Under the pieces are notes generated by a model that was given only the letters and a program-made list of their open reading frames with translations, was not told where the DNA came from and did no database searches. A program made the translations under genes and the position numbers. Positions 24,940-36,060 of a stretch of 64,000 bases of DNA are shown here, piece after piece. Within the stretch, counting starts at the first letter, position 1, and every line of letters starts with the position of its first letter. The stretch covers positions 9,600,967-9,664,966 of the forward strand of contig NC_135184.1 in assembly GCF_041146795.1 (NCBI RefSeq), in the 5' to 3' direction. This DNA is from Maylandia zebra (lineage: Eukaryota; Chordata; Actinopteri; Cichliformes; Cichlidae).

Positions 24940-25990
24940 TCAATCAAATTATTTATTTCTACATCCCTCCAGTTCATCTCAGTCATCTCAAGGTGCTTAA
25001 TATTGTATTAGCATTCCTGCATGACCAACTACTTGGTGATGGTGCATTGAAGAGAACTCCCTGAACCAGCTTAAAGAGGGGCAATCATGCCATGACCGAA
25101 TGGAGGAGGATCAACAAATAAGACAAAACACAAAACTACAGGCAAGAGCAGAGAAAAGTTACAGTAGTGCCATATAAACGCACTAGGAGTGAAAAGAGGA
25201 GAATTGGTGCATCATGGGAAGTCGCCCAGCAGGTTGGGCCTACAGCAGCACAGCTAATGCCACAGTCACATTAGAACAAAGCAACCAATCGGTCTGAATT
25301 TATAAGTCAGACAGCAGTTATTTGCTAACCTTTGTCTGTCTCCCACCAGCTTACCTTTACAACTGGCCACCCAAAGGTTTAGGGTGGTTTAGCATGTGGC
25401 ACATTCAATCTCTGGGCCACCAGCTGCAACTATTTGCAATCAGTTGCCAAATGCAACCACGAATTATTCCTAGTTGCAATGAATTAGCCATTCATTTTTT
25501 ACTCTAGTGTGATTGATTCATAAATGATCATCCAGAATCTTCATGAAAAATGAAAGCTTTGAGTCTAATCTTAAAAGTAGAGAGGGTGTATGTCTCTGAG
25601 CTGGTTGCATAGGACAGAGGCCTAACACCTGAATCCTTTCTCTAACATTGTACTTTTAGAAACTCTAGGAACCAACAACAAGCCTGCAGTCTGAGAGCAA
25701 AGTGCTCAGGTTAGCTAAAATGATATTGTGAGGCCTTTAAGGTATGACAGGGCCAGATTACTCAGCACTTCTCCCTTTGTAGTCCTCTGTTAATACACTT
25801 CCTGCAGGATTTAGCAGCACTAGCCATGTAATCAATTCAGCTGCTCTTCATCAGAGTTAAGACGATGTTACATAGAGGTCAGGAAGTCGAGAAGTTCATA
25901 TTAAAAAGACAAATGCAGGGAAACAGAGTGAGGCAGGTCCGGGAAGAGAAGCTGATAGCTCAAAAGGCTTCAATTAAATATATAGAAACC
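24940..25990 (-). mobile_element. L2-like LINE 3' region, minus strand
   Basis: The reverse complement of about 25665-25705 reads ALCSQTAGLLLVPR, matching the conserved ALRSQTAGLLVVPR end of teleost L2-type reverse transcriptase. Flanking non-coding sequence (CTTAAAAGTAGAGAGGGTGT, TCATGGGAAGTCGCCCAGCA) is typical of the same family's 3' region. The block at 25260-25505 (GCAATCAGTTGCCAAATGCA) looks like a separate repeat inserted in it. Boundaries are approximate. Confidence 0.65.
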
Positions 25991-26089
25991 AGGTCTAATA
26001 TTCAAAATATACTGTAATGACGATGTTACCGTCTACTACAGTAGGGGGCGACTTGCACCTTTAGTCTAACCACAGTAAACCTAAAGACG

Positions 26090-26194
26090 AGGAAGTAAAG
26101 TTGCCCATGAGCAGTCTGTCACGTAATTTCCTGCAACCTGTGGAGGTAACTGTCGCGGAGGTCCGTCTGCATCTGTTTTTGTTTTCTCACAGCG
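26090..26194 (+). promoter_or_regulatory. Probable first exon/promoter of the finger gene
   Basis: A moderately GC-rich block with a good donor (CACAGCG|GTAAGA at 26195) and an alternative donor at 26146 precedes the finger exons by about 0.8 kb. CpG content is higher than in the AT-rich surroundings. TSS not determinable. Confidence 0.4.
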
Positions 26195-27823
26195 GTAAGA
26201 ATATTTTCTAAAGTTACGTTACATTAAACTTGAATATACCGAAGAATCTAGTGTGTGACAGTCTTAAAGTGTTAAACCTGTCAAAGCGAGTGTTTGTTTT
26301 TAGCTGTCAGCGCTTGAGATAATCACGCATGCGCAGACCAGAACGTCCTTTATTGGTCACAGCTGATTGGTGTAGAAAAAGGTTCTTCAATACTTTATCT
26401 GAATTGATAGACACTTTAAATATTTACTGGTTTGACGGGGTTTTGTTATATTAGTGTGAATTTGAAGGTTCAGTGTGTGTGTGTGTGTGTTATTGTTCAT
26501 TGTTCAGTCTGTTGTGTGGCTGATGATGATTTTTATTTGTCAGAGAGGCAGAAAACATATTTTGGATAATAAACTGCATTTGGTAGCAAAATTGTTTCTT
26601 TTTGAATCAGCTTTAAAATAAATTCTTACATATAGCTCATTTTTAAGATTGTGACTCTTGGAGCTTACTGTGACCCTCGCAGTTGACAAGCCTAACAACG
26701 TGTAAGGAGACGGTTGGCATTTAACCTAGTCACTGTCCTGGAAACCGGCTCCTAATGTGGGCTGTGTAGTTTATTCTTTCATAATTTATAAAATAACCAC
26801 ATAGAACAAGTAATAATGATAATAAAAAAACTGTTTTCCAGATGCATCCATCCATCATCATCATATGTTTTATTTTTGTATAAAGGAAAAAGTAAATAAA
26901 AATATGATGAAGGATGCATCCATCCATAATTAAGACTGGATGCCAGTTAAAGAGTAAAACTGGGAATTGTTTACAGCTGGGCTGCCCTCTGTGTCCCAAA
27001 TTCACCACCACACGTGCAAGGACCATGTGCAGACATCTGGAGTCCCACATCAAAAATGCAGTTTATTTCCAAGGTAAGCTGATGACAAGAGGAAATAAAT
27101 GTGGGCTTCTTTTGATTAACAGCGTTGCATTTACCGTACATTTAAAGGTCAACAGTTTTACTTACTCTTACCAACTCTGATTTGGAGTCAGTAGATCAGC
27201 TTTAGAAGAAAGCTAGAGTTACTTTGAAAGAAACATGATTTTTAAATATTTATGCCATCGCATCACTGAGTAAAATCACAGCTGGACAGCTAAATTCCTA
27301 ACTGTGATGTATGGCTGTCCCTTGCAGATACAAACATTTGCAGATGCAACCTGCCTTGCCGAGACACGGGTCATTACCACTGCCCACACTGTGAGAAAAC
27401 AATCATGCGCAAAGAGGATATGACATTACACGTAACTGGATGTCGAAACACATGTGATACAGTGCCACCTTCGGCAGAAATCAGGGCACCTGCATCATCG
27501 TCATCATCCTTTTTCACTCCCTGTGCTCCCCAGCAGAGGTCAGCGCAGCCTCCTTTGGTAACCTTCCCACATCAGCTGGAGAGGACTCTGTAATGTCAGA
27601 CCATTGTTGCACACTTGTGTCACCTGTTGACACTCCGCCATCCTGTCAGCCAAACTCGGCTCCCCCTCCAGACGCCTGTAAACCACCTGCCGAGGCGGCA
27701 CAGTCTGAAGCCACAGAGCTGCTCTCTTCACGTGTGATGTATTTAAAGTCAGTGAAGTGCCCTCGCTGCGCCGTCGTTCTCTACAAAAAGAACTTATTGG
27801 TGCACATACAAAGAAAACATTAA
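26107..27823 (+). CDS. Small Cys/His finger protein of unknown function
   Basis: I do not recognise a named gene. Supported exons: 26977-27073 (after TTTACAG, donor GTAAGC), from about 27330 (after CTTGCAG), and the final coding stretch to TAA at 27821-27823. Motifs: CPLCPKF with a later HLESH, YHCPHCEKTIMRKEDMTLHV then C, and VKCPRCAVVLYKKNLLVHIQ then RKH. The middle frame ends at a TAA at about 27592, while the last motif is in another frame. A 92-nt intron 27558-27649 (TTG|GTAACC to TGTCAG) joins them in phase. The start is uncertain: ATG 26107 with donor 26146 (GTAACT) is in phase with 26977, or ATG 26914 unspliced. The RKH-ending motif recalls small finger proteins that are multi-copy in fish, so a link to mobile DNA is possible. 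Confidence 0.55.
26478..26491. repeat. (GT)n microsatellite
   Basis: A short uninterrupted GT dinucleotide run lies in the 5' intron of the finger gene. Confidence 0.7.
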
Positions 27824-28089
27824 AGCTGCATCTCATAGTAAAAGCAAAGGTGTTAGTAAAGCTTATGGCCTCTTTGACTTCCCAAAAGGCATTCATGTGA
27901 GACTTGGATGACTGAGCTGCCTCAGAACAACAGTGGGGGCTGTTCAGTGGATCATTGACAGTATGTGGAGAAAAACACAGTAGAAAATTTGCTGACACAT
28001 ATGTATTCCACACTGAATTGATTATATTTTGGTCTTTATATTATAATTTCTTGTTTAGAGGGAATTCAACATATTTTTTTGCACTTTAT

Positions 28090-28280
28090 TAAAGGAGCTT
28101 TGTTTGGTTCACAGTTCCATATGAGTTTAGGTCTCCTCTGCCTCCATGTAACCTCTTCTGATTGGTTGCCTATCACAAGCATAAGGCTTGAACAGCAGAT
28201 GGATGGAGCTTCTTTGTGGCTGAGATGATCATATTTGGGATATCCACTCTCACTGGCATCATACAGATCCAAAAGTATAG
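28090..28280. repeat. Dispersed repeat fragment (family A)
   Basis: Phrases such as TCTTCTGATTGGTTGCC and AGGCTTGAACAGCAGATGGA recur in similar form near 38380-38460 (TTCTTCTGATTGGCTGCCCT). The inverted relatives are at 31000-31240 and 52700-52890 (CAGCCAATCAGAAGCAATTT). This is a dispersed repeat family of unknown class. Confidence 0.5.
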
Positions 28281-29049
28281 AAGATCGCCTGAAACTGAGT
28301 GTTCAAGTTAATTATTCGGTGGTCAAAGATCACAACATTTTGACAATACCTGAAATATTTATGTACCAAGTCTTATAAAATTTCACTTAAAAGGGAAACC
28401 AGGTTAAATGTGTCAATATTCAGAATAGAGAAAACAAAATCTGGAAAGTTTTCAACTTTACGTCTCAGGAACAGCTGGTCAAATTTTGAGAGTGTGTTGG
28501 TTTAGGCCGAGGCAGAAGTCCTAAAAAAACTAACTCTGTGGAGCAGAGCATCAGTGAAGCTGGCCCGTGCATATCTTTGTAGTTGCAATCATGTATTTGC
28601 AGTTTCCCTTTCAAAGCAGGAGAGCCACAATACAAGGGGCATCGAGATGATCAGTATTTTATTTATTTTAAAGTGAGTGAGGGAATGAATTTGCAGTGTG
28701 TAACGTTTCTGTCAGAAATCGGTCCATAATGAACACAAGTGCAGTAATTGCACTCTGCAGTAAGCCACTTTCATTTAGTTTTTTTCTTCTTCTCTCATCT
28801 GAAATTTGACTGTTATTTTATGAAACCTTTATTAAATCTTTTTCAAACTGCCACAATTACTGGGACTTGGAACAATCGGAAGTTTCTAAGATGAATTTTT
28901 GAATCTTCCAGTATATAAGTCTGACTTTAATAAATGCCTATATTTCAGAGGCAATACTCCTTCACTTTTACTTGAGTAATAAAGTTGAATCGTTGATTCA
29001 ACTCTTGCCAAAGTATCTGTACCCCTGCTAAAGTGACAAGTGTGTTTAC

Positions 29050-29125
29050 TTGTGCCATTAATTAATTTTTGATATTAATAGTTCTTTATGTAATTCCCTC
29101 TGGGATTAATAAAGTGTTCTGATTC
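29050..29125 (+). mobile_element. LINE-type 3' tail
   Basis: GTAATTCCCTCTGGGATTAA followed by TAAAGTGTTCTGATTCTGAT is a very common 3' tail of teleost non-LTR elements. Only the tail is recognisable. Confidence 0.5.
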
Positions 29126-29399
29126 TGATTATTTACTGTTGGAACAGCAGCATCCTGTGGGTTGTGGATTATACGAGTCAGACATTTTTCTCAGCCACTT
29201 TCAGCTGTTTTTAGTGCATGAAATAACCAATACAACATATGCACTCAATTTTTACAAAATTTTGCTAGAATTCAAGTTTATATTTATCTGCTTTTTATTA
29301 TTTAAAATACGCCAACACTGGATTCATCCGATCCTGAGTCGGTGAAATGTTGAAAACGACTTCAACCAAGAGGTGGCGCCCTGCTACATCACACACCTT

Positions 29400-29721
29400 C
29401 AGTGGCTTCAGTTAAACTTTGCCCGGTGCTCAGCGAGGGTTCAATCTGTCGTCTTCAACCAAATAAAGGATCACATTGTGTAAGGATTAACTTTATTAAC
29501 ACCCACACAAAGATACACTCCCTCACACAACCAGGAGGCTGTGTTTCCACACTCCTCTCGGAGGAAGACGCGCCCCCGGATTCGCTGGAAGAGGGGAAGC
29601 CCTTCAGACGGACCACTTGATGGGATGCAGAGAGGAGAGAGGAGCTGCTGCCGTGGCTGTGCGTGATGTTCGAGTCGTCCATCAGGGTTTCAGCGCAACA
29701 CGCCTGTAGCTGACATCGCAG
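29400..29721 (+). promoter_or_regulatory. GC-rich block and candidate non-coding 5' exon
   Basis: A CpG-bearing stretch (GAAGACGCGCCCCCGGATTC) leads into a purine-rich segment and ends at a strong donor, CATCGCAG|GTAAGG, at 29722. A small ORF starting with the ATG at about 29626 stops before the donor. Plausibly it is the 5' UTR exon of the LRR gene, whose coding exon begins after an acceptor at 36058. That would imply a 6.3-kb intron. Confidence 0.4.
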
Positions 29722-30096
29722 GTAAGGTGATGTGTTTTAAATATGGACTGCGTGTTTGTGCGTCAAAACGCACCTTCACTTAACTTTTAGGAGGTGTTCC
29801 CGTGTTTGTTTGTTTGTTTGTTTTTTCAATTATAGCCACTTTGTTTTGGTCCGAGTCGTAGAATAATGCTTTTAATGTGTTTTTATGGTGAACAGTGGCC
29901 AGATTTAAGCACTGCAGGTGGTCACGGACCTATGTGACCCAGTGCTATCCAATCACATTCAGAAAGTCGACCATACACCAAATAAGTGTTTAGAATATTT
30001 AATTAATTTGATTTTGGTAATTATTGAATTACATTTGAATATTTAACAGTACTGAGTTTGGAGAATTAAAATTTTACACAATAAGCCCCCAAATCA

Positions 30097-30113
30097 CCCC
30101 CCCCCCCCCCCCA
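30097..30113. repeat. Poly(C) tract
   Basis: A homopolymer C run of about 16 nt is preceded by AATCA and followed by AGTGTGTG. It may be length-variable or mis-assembled. Confidence 0.8.
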
Positions 30114-30999
30114 GTGTGTGGTCAGCTGCAGCTCTAATTTAGCTCAGATATTTTCTGCTCAAATGAAGGAGAATGGAGACCGTTATTTCAGAGGAAGCTC
30201 TGCTCCCAGAGAGGATGTAGCAACTCACATTGCTGGTCAGTGAGATCATCCTTGTTCTCCAGATTTAAATCTTCCTAAAGGCGTAACTCAGAAGATCTGC
30301 AAAGGTCAGCAAGTGACTTATGTTTGTGTGTAGTGTCAGAATCCAAAGATCAGCTCATCAGCTAATGTTTGCACTGAATACTGGACATAGACTGACTGAC
30401 ACCTCAAACAAGGCATGTCAGTCAGATGCTGCTCAGCAGGGACCCTATAACCTTTTCACTGCCCCTGTTATCAGGGCGAGATGGGAGTTTGACATTTCAG
30501 ACATGCAGTTATCTTAACGAGCGACTGCATGAACTTAGTTGCACATATACAAGAGCTGTCCAGACTTGGCTCCTGCTCGGGTGTGAACATTTGAACCAAA
30601 GTGTCCAACTCCAGGCAAATTATTTCCTTCACGCATTTTCCTTTTCCGTGTTCAGAGGGATGTTCCTGGGTCTTGATAGCCATCAGTTAGAACAAAGATT
30701 TCTCACAGGGCTGTGCAACATGCAAATGAAATGGTGCATATTATAAATAAACAGAGCACTATACAGGCTCTGTTCAAATGATGACATATGAACATCCACT
30801 GGTAGATCTTAAATTGGTGATTGCTGTCTTGTTTCCTTATTTTTTGAGGATTTATCAATAAATGTCTGCTTTTTAATCTGGACCTAACGTGCTCTCTGTC
30901 TGTTTCTGTCATACATATACGATTAGAAGACTGGATTTTAATATTAAACATGAGCGGAGTGTTAAAAACTGATGTCAGAGTAAGTGTAAGTATTATGCC

Positions 31000-31240
31000 C
31001 GTGAGCCAAAAAGCTCAGTGTTTTTAAAGACAGTTTTTCCTGCTCTTGGCTCTGTATAATAATAATATAGTCATCCACCCAAACAATGATCTGGCTGTGA
31101 GGTCAGAAGCACCAACTGCCTGCTGTGAAACCTTCTGTTTGTGAAGAGCAGCCAATCAGAAGCAATTTGCCTTAAAGGCAATGATTTGTTTCAGAACCAA
31201 GGAGCTGTATCGAGCCTCGGTATAATAAAAAAAGAAAGAA
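31000..31240. repeat. Dispersed repeat fragment (family A, inverted)
   Basis: TTTTTCCTGCTCTTGGCTCT and AGCCAATCAGAAGCAATTTG recur near 52720-52860 in the same order (TTTTTCAGCTCTTGGCTCTG, GCCATTCAGGAAAACAGTTG). It is a diverged non-coding repeat of unassigned class. Confidence 0.5.
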
Positions 31241-33215
31241 TTATAGAGAATGATAAGTCCCCTTTAATGACGCTTTACTCCATATATCAACTAATCAGCA
31301 TCCCAGCACAAGTGAATGTCACATGTACTCTGCAACAGATTTAGATGTTTAGTTTCCAGCAGGGAGACCTTCAAGTTCCCATATTCGTCCTGAATAAATA
31401 TGAGAAAATAAAAATATGGAGATGGAAGTGATCATATTTTATTCAGATTTTATTCCTCTGAAGTGGAAACATGCCTGTTTGTCATCCCAGGAATGCTCGC
31501 GGCAGAAGGAGCAAATGACTGATATAACTGTTTTCACCCCTCACTTTTAGTGTCTTTCAGCTCATCTTTTGTTTTCTGGCCAGCGTTGGTTCACTCTCAC
31601 TGTTCTCCTGAGTGTTAAAAAGCTATGTAAACTGTCTGTGGACTGCTGGCTTCGCACCAAACTGCAGACACAAAGTTAGAAACCAGCTGGTGAACACACT
31701 GGAGCACGTAGCTGCTAAAGAGGACAGATATTTGTCTCAGGAGTTTGCACAAACCAAACCAAAACAAGAATGATGTAAATGACTTTACATTTATCAGGTG
31801 TCCAGAAACTCGTCTCCAGTGACTGTTGCTCTGTTGCCATACCAGCCATTACGTCCAATATGACAGCTAAAGCTAGACCAGTATATCAGTAGCCGAGTGC
31901 AGATGTATCTGTTGGAAAATTATTAAGAAGATATAACAGTGCAGCCACACTGGATCAGGTTTATTAAGGGATAGTACTTTATTGTTACAGAGAACATTAA
32001 CAAGGTTAATTTACGGTTTTTCAACTGTAAAATGTGTCATTCGGTCTGGATCTTGGTCAAACTTTTTTTTTTAATGTAGCAGATATCATTAAAAGATCCT
32101 GCAGTGCTGTATCGTTTCTAAACTTCTAGTTCACATTAACAGCTTGGCTCTGCTGGGAAAAATCAGCTATTCCCTGTAAAGGATGTGTTTTACTCAAAGT
32201 CACTTCATGCTAATATTAAAGAATTTAGTTTTAGTCTAAAGTGACGATTAAAATACACAATTAAAGCTGTTATACTCTCTATGAAGCTGTTTTCACTGTC
32301 AGAAGTGCAATAAGATCCCATTTAATACAGACTTTCCCTTTAACATATACAGCCTCCTTCATACCGACCATATCTCATCCTCCCTCATACTCATACTAGA
32401 AATGTTAGATCATCTCTACAAGCGGCAGATATCAGCTCAAGGCAGATTATTTCTCTCCACTGACGCTCACTTCCTGCATTTGTTCAGGAGCCTCGCTGCT
32501 GTGCTGATATTTTAAGTCAAGGTTGAAAAAAAGCCATTTGTGCCTCTTTTATGTCCAGGAGAACATTTGGTTTTACAGAGGAGCACACTCACGATCTGGA
32601 AGAGTCTGAGAAAATTATTAAAAACGCTACACTTGAGTAAACCAGGAATTATAGACATGTCTGGTTGGTTCTGGTCTGGGAATTGTGTTGTCCAACTCCA
32701 GGATGTTGGCAGTAGAGCCTCTGAGACTGCACGATTCAAGGCAAGCCTCTTTAGCTGGGACACATCCCACTGACACATCAAAGGCCCGTTCAAGGCCTTA
32801 GCCCCCCTTTTTATTTCTACCAGAATGTATTTAATCATTTAGAAAAGTATGATAAATGGAACCAGTAAACAAAACAATCAAAATTATTTAGAACACATTC
32901 ACACAGAATATTCCCAGTCAGAACACGGTTATCCATATTTGAAAAGAGAAAATGAAAAGAGGAACAAACGGGCAAACACAGCAACCTGTTCATGAGCAGT
33001 TTTAATGATTTGCATTTCGCTGCTTGGGAGCGCACTGCTATCAGGGAGTGCTGTCGCTATATAGAGTGGGTTCAATATATAACCCGTTTTGATATAAGAC
33101 ATCAAAATAGTGAAAATACATTGAGCTTTCTGAGACTTGAAGATTTGTGTCTTGTTTTCCCCAAACAAAGGTCCAAAATCCAGAGAACAGCTTAGAAGAA
33201 AAGCAAATGTTCTTC

Positions 33216-33459
33216 TTTTAGAACAGGGGTCCCCAATCCCAGTCCACGCGGGCCGGTGTCCCTGCAGGTTTTAGATGTGTCCTTGATCCATCACAGCTGA
33301 TTTAAATGGATAAATTACTTTCTCAACATGTCTTGAAGTTCTCCAGAGGCCTGGTAATGAACTAATCATGTGATTCAGGTGTGTTGACCCAGGGTGAGAT
33401 CTAAAACCTGCAGGGACACCGGCCCTTGTGGACTGGGATTGGGGACCCCTGTTTTAGAA
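33216..33459. mobile_element. Complete hAT-like MITE with 8-bp target duplication
   Basis: The 228-bp element 33224-33451 begins CAGGGGTCCCCAATCCCAGT and ends with its near-perfect inverted repeat (ACTGGGATTGGGGACCCCTG). It is flanked by the exact 8-bp direct repeat TTTTAGAA (33216-33223 and 33452-33459). CAGGGG-type termini and 8-bp duplications are the hallmark of hAT elements. It encodes nothing. Confidence 0.92.
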
Positions 33460-33569
33460 GGTTTCAGATAAATTCTCTATCACTTGTTTAATTCTGGCAT
33501 CTGGAGTTTGGCTGAGATTAGGAATCTCTTTGGTGAGAGTGTCCTGAGCTGAGATAGGCGGGGTAGGAG

Positions 33570-33960
33570 AAACCAGGGATCCAAAGTAAGTAAAGTTTAT
33601 ATCTGTAGCACATTTCACAGGCATAAAAGTCACAAAGCACGTACAAGAATTAAAACACAATTAATATAAGATGAGAACTATGTTAAATGAAAACAAAACA
33701 AATTAAAAAGCCTGATTAAACAGAAAAGTTTCAGTCAGCTAAACAGAGTTGGAGTCGTAATCTGTTCCAGAGCCTTGGAGTCACAGACTGCAAGGCCCTA
33801 ACCCCCTGGTCTTGTACAAGGAACAACTAATAGATTTTGAGCTTGTGAGCAAAGAGCAACAATAAGTTAAGATAAAAGTCACGGGGAGAACATGCACACT
33901 CTACCCAGAAGGTCCCTGCTCAGGTTTGAACCCAGGAAGAAACCGTAACTAGTTGCCAGT
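33570..33960 (-). mobile_element. LINE-derived 3' fragments
   Basis: AGTAAAGTTTATATCTGTAG, CACATTTCACAGGC and GTTCCAGAGCCTTGGAGTCA resemble the 3' end of an L2-like LINE in reverse orientation. CACGGGGAGAACATGCACAC and the AACCCAGGAAGAAACC segment resemble the tail also seen at 45,046-45,362. Boundaries are approximate. Confidence 0.45.
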
Positions 33961-36060
33961 TGTTACCATGTGACTTAGTTGTGTGAAGGTTATTTGGGAT
34001 AAGCCCGTCCCTACCTTAAGTTGGTTTCAAATGTTGGTTGCCATGGTTACATGAGGTCTACAGGCAGACCGCGGTGGGTCTTGCTTTTTTGTTTGATAAT
34101 TTATCGCATTCCTTTTTTTGGCGGGCGAAACAAACACAGTCTCCGTCCCGGCTGGTGTCATCCTGCCCGCTTCACATGTAAGTCATTTGGAAAAGAAAGG
34201 CCTTGTTTATGCCGACCACATGCGCTTTCATGTTCAGGCGGCGTCACAGTACACATGTGAGTTTTAGGAAGTGACCAGCAATTAGTTTATTTGTGTCTCC
34301 AAGTGCAGGTTTTCCAAAATATTGTCGTGTCACGTTCTCCCAGCCAGACACACGGCAGGGATGAAACCTGAGTTTAAAGTAATTACGATGGAGTGAAATT
34401 ACAGTGAAATAAGACATTTTGGGTACCATCCTCTGAGTCATCTTCGTTTTTTACTATACGTGCTGTGAAATTGTTTATTCCCGTACATTTTCAAAATGAA
34501 CCTGTCCAGACGCTACAAAACAAAGTTTATATTTATGGATAAAAATAGCACATTTGTATTTTGCTGTTGAAGTTAAGTGCAGTTTGTGCCCTACACAGAC
34601 ATTAAGAGCATATATTCACTGAGGTAACCATTTGTTTTTCCAAAACTAAATTAACCAGCAAAGTTTAAATGCACCAGAAGGTAATTTAAAAGCACTTACT
34701 GTTGTTCTGAAGAATCCCCACAGACTCTTCTACATCTGGAAGTAAAAATATTCAGCTCGCTGATTGCACAGACAGATTTTTCGCTCCAAGAAATGTTGTA
34801 AACAGGTTCTAAATCTCATTTATCTTCATTGGAGGGCATATTTTTATCCCGGTGGTCCAAAGAGTCACTGAGGATTCTGGAAAAACCATCACAGCAACAA
34901 TATGTGGGCTTTTCAAGCCCCAAATTTAACAGAAAGAACACAAACTGGGAATAGCTCAAATCTGCTATGGATGCTATTTATATTTATCTGCATGGTTTAT
35001 ATAAACTCTGTATGGTACAAGTTACAGGTACAGTTACTGTGAATCAAAGCTGCCTTGAGCAAGTGCAGCTCATGTCCACAGAGTTCATGCTCACAAACTG
35101 CTGCTTTTATTAATCTGTTATTTATTTGTCACCAAGTAGTCTTTTCAGTTTATTTACTTAAGAAGTGTGCATGTGCCCCCGTCGAGTGCACACACACACA
35201 TGCTCGGCCCCAACTTCCACAAATAGACTCAGAATCTGTGGGAAACCCTGCTGCATTTTTGTGACCATAATGAACCTCAGCATCATTTTTATCTCCATGT
35301 ATAAAGCGTGTACATCCTGTACACTGTGCATTTGGTAAATTGCATCACACGTGAAGTCTTTAAGACTTTCTTTCAAGCAATTTTCTAACTACAGTTTTAT
35401 ACTTTAGTTGTATATCACTTTTTACAAGGCATGCTAGTAAGCTTGGGTGTTTCTGACTGGCATTATAATTAATTATAATTATTTAAACAAAAATTCAGGC
35501 TTAAACTGAACTATTAAGTACTACTGTATTTACCTTACAAAGTTAATTCTTACAAGCAGGTTTACACAAACACACAGTTAAATCAACTTCAACCATAAAC
35601 ACCAAAATGCTGGAGGTTGTTTCAAAGAGCAAGTTTATTGACATGTTGGCATTAAAGTGAGACATAGATCCAGATTTGAGGGGGTCTAAGTCTGTGTAGA
35701 TAACCTTCTTCTCAGATTAGAGTCCGGTTTTTCACTCCACTCATGCATGTGTAACTCCCATCTGCCAGTTAAGAGATTACTTTCATGTGAGAGTCATAGA
35801 AGCATCTGTTTCCTCTCTCACAGCTAGCAACTGATCCCCAGTGATTCGTGTCACCATGCCAACTCCTGCGATCCTCACAGCAACCTGGAGGAGGAGCTGC
35901 TAGGTTTACAACTATAATTCCAGCTCTGTTAGCCAACATAAAGTGGATCCCTTCCTAGAGACAAGGAAACAGGTAGGGTGGAGTAACAGACAGAGCACCA
36001 ATATGTAGTGATGAAGTCATGTTTTCTGTGCTGGGTTTAACAGTCTTTTCTGTTTCAGAG

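Larger units (their letters stand above)
29722..36058 (+). other. Possible 5' intron of the LRR gene, no coding exon
   Basis: Contains a C homopolymer run (about 30098-30113), a family-A repeat fragment (31000-31240), a complete hAT-like MITE, and LINE tail fragments. ORFs up to 108 codons at 30426, 32512 and 34021 have no recognisable domain. Confidence 0.5.

Noticed and set aside
27540-28013. 157-codon minus-strand ORF
   Set aside because: It runs antisense over the finger-gene exon and 3' flank, has no domain or splice support, and looks like a shadow.
36019-36060. Upstream in-frame ATG of the LRR gene
   Set aside because: It lies before the acceptor TCTGTTTCAG at 36058; the ATG at 36061 gives a clean signal peptide.
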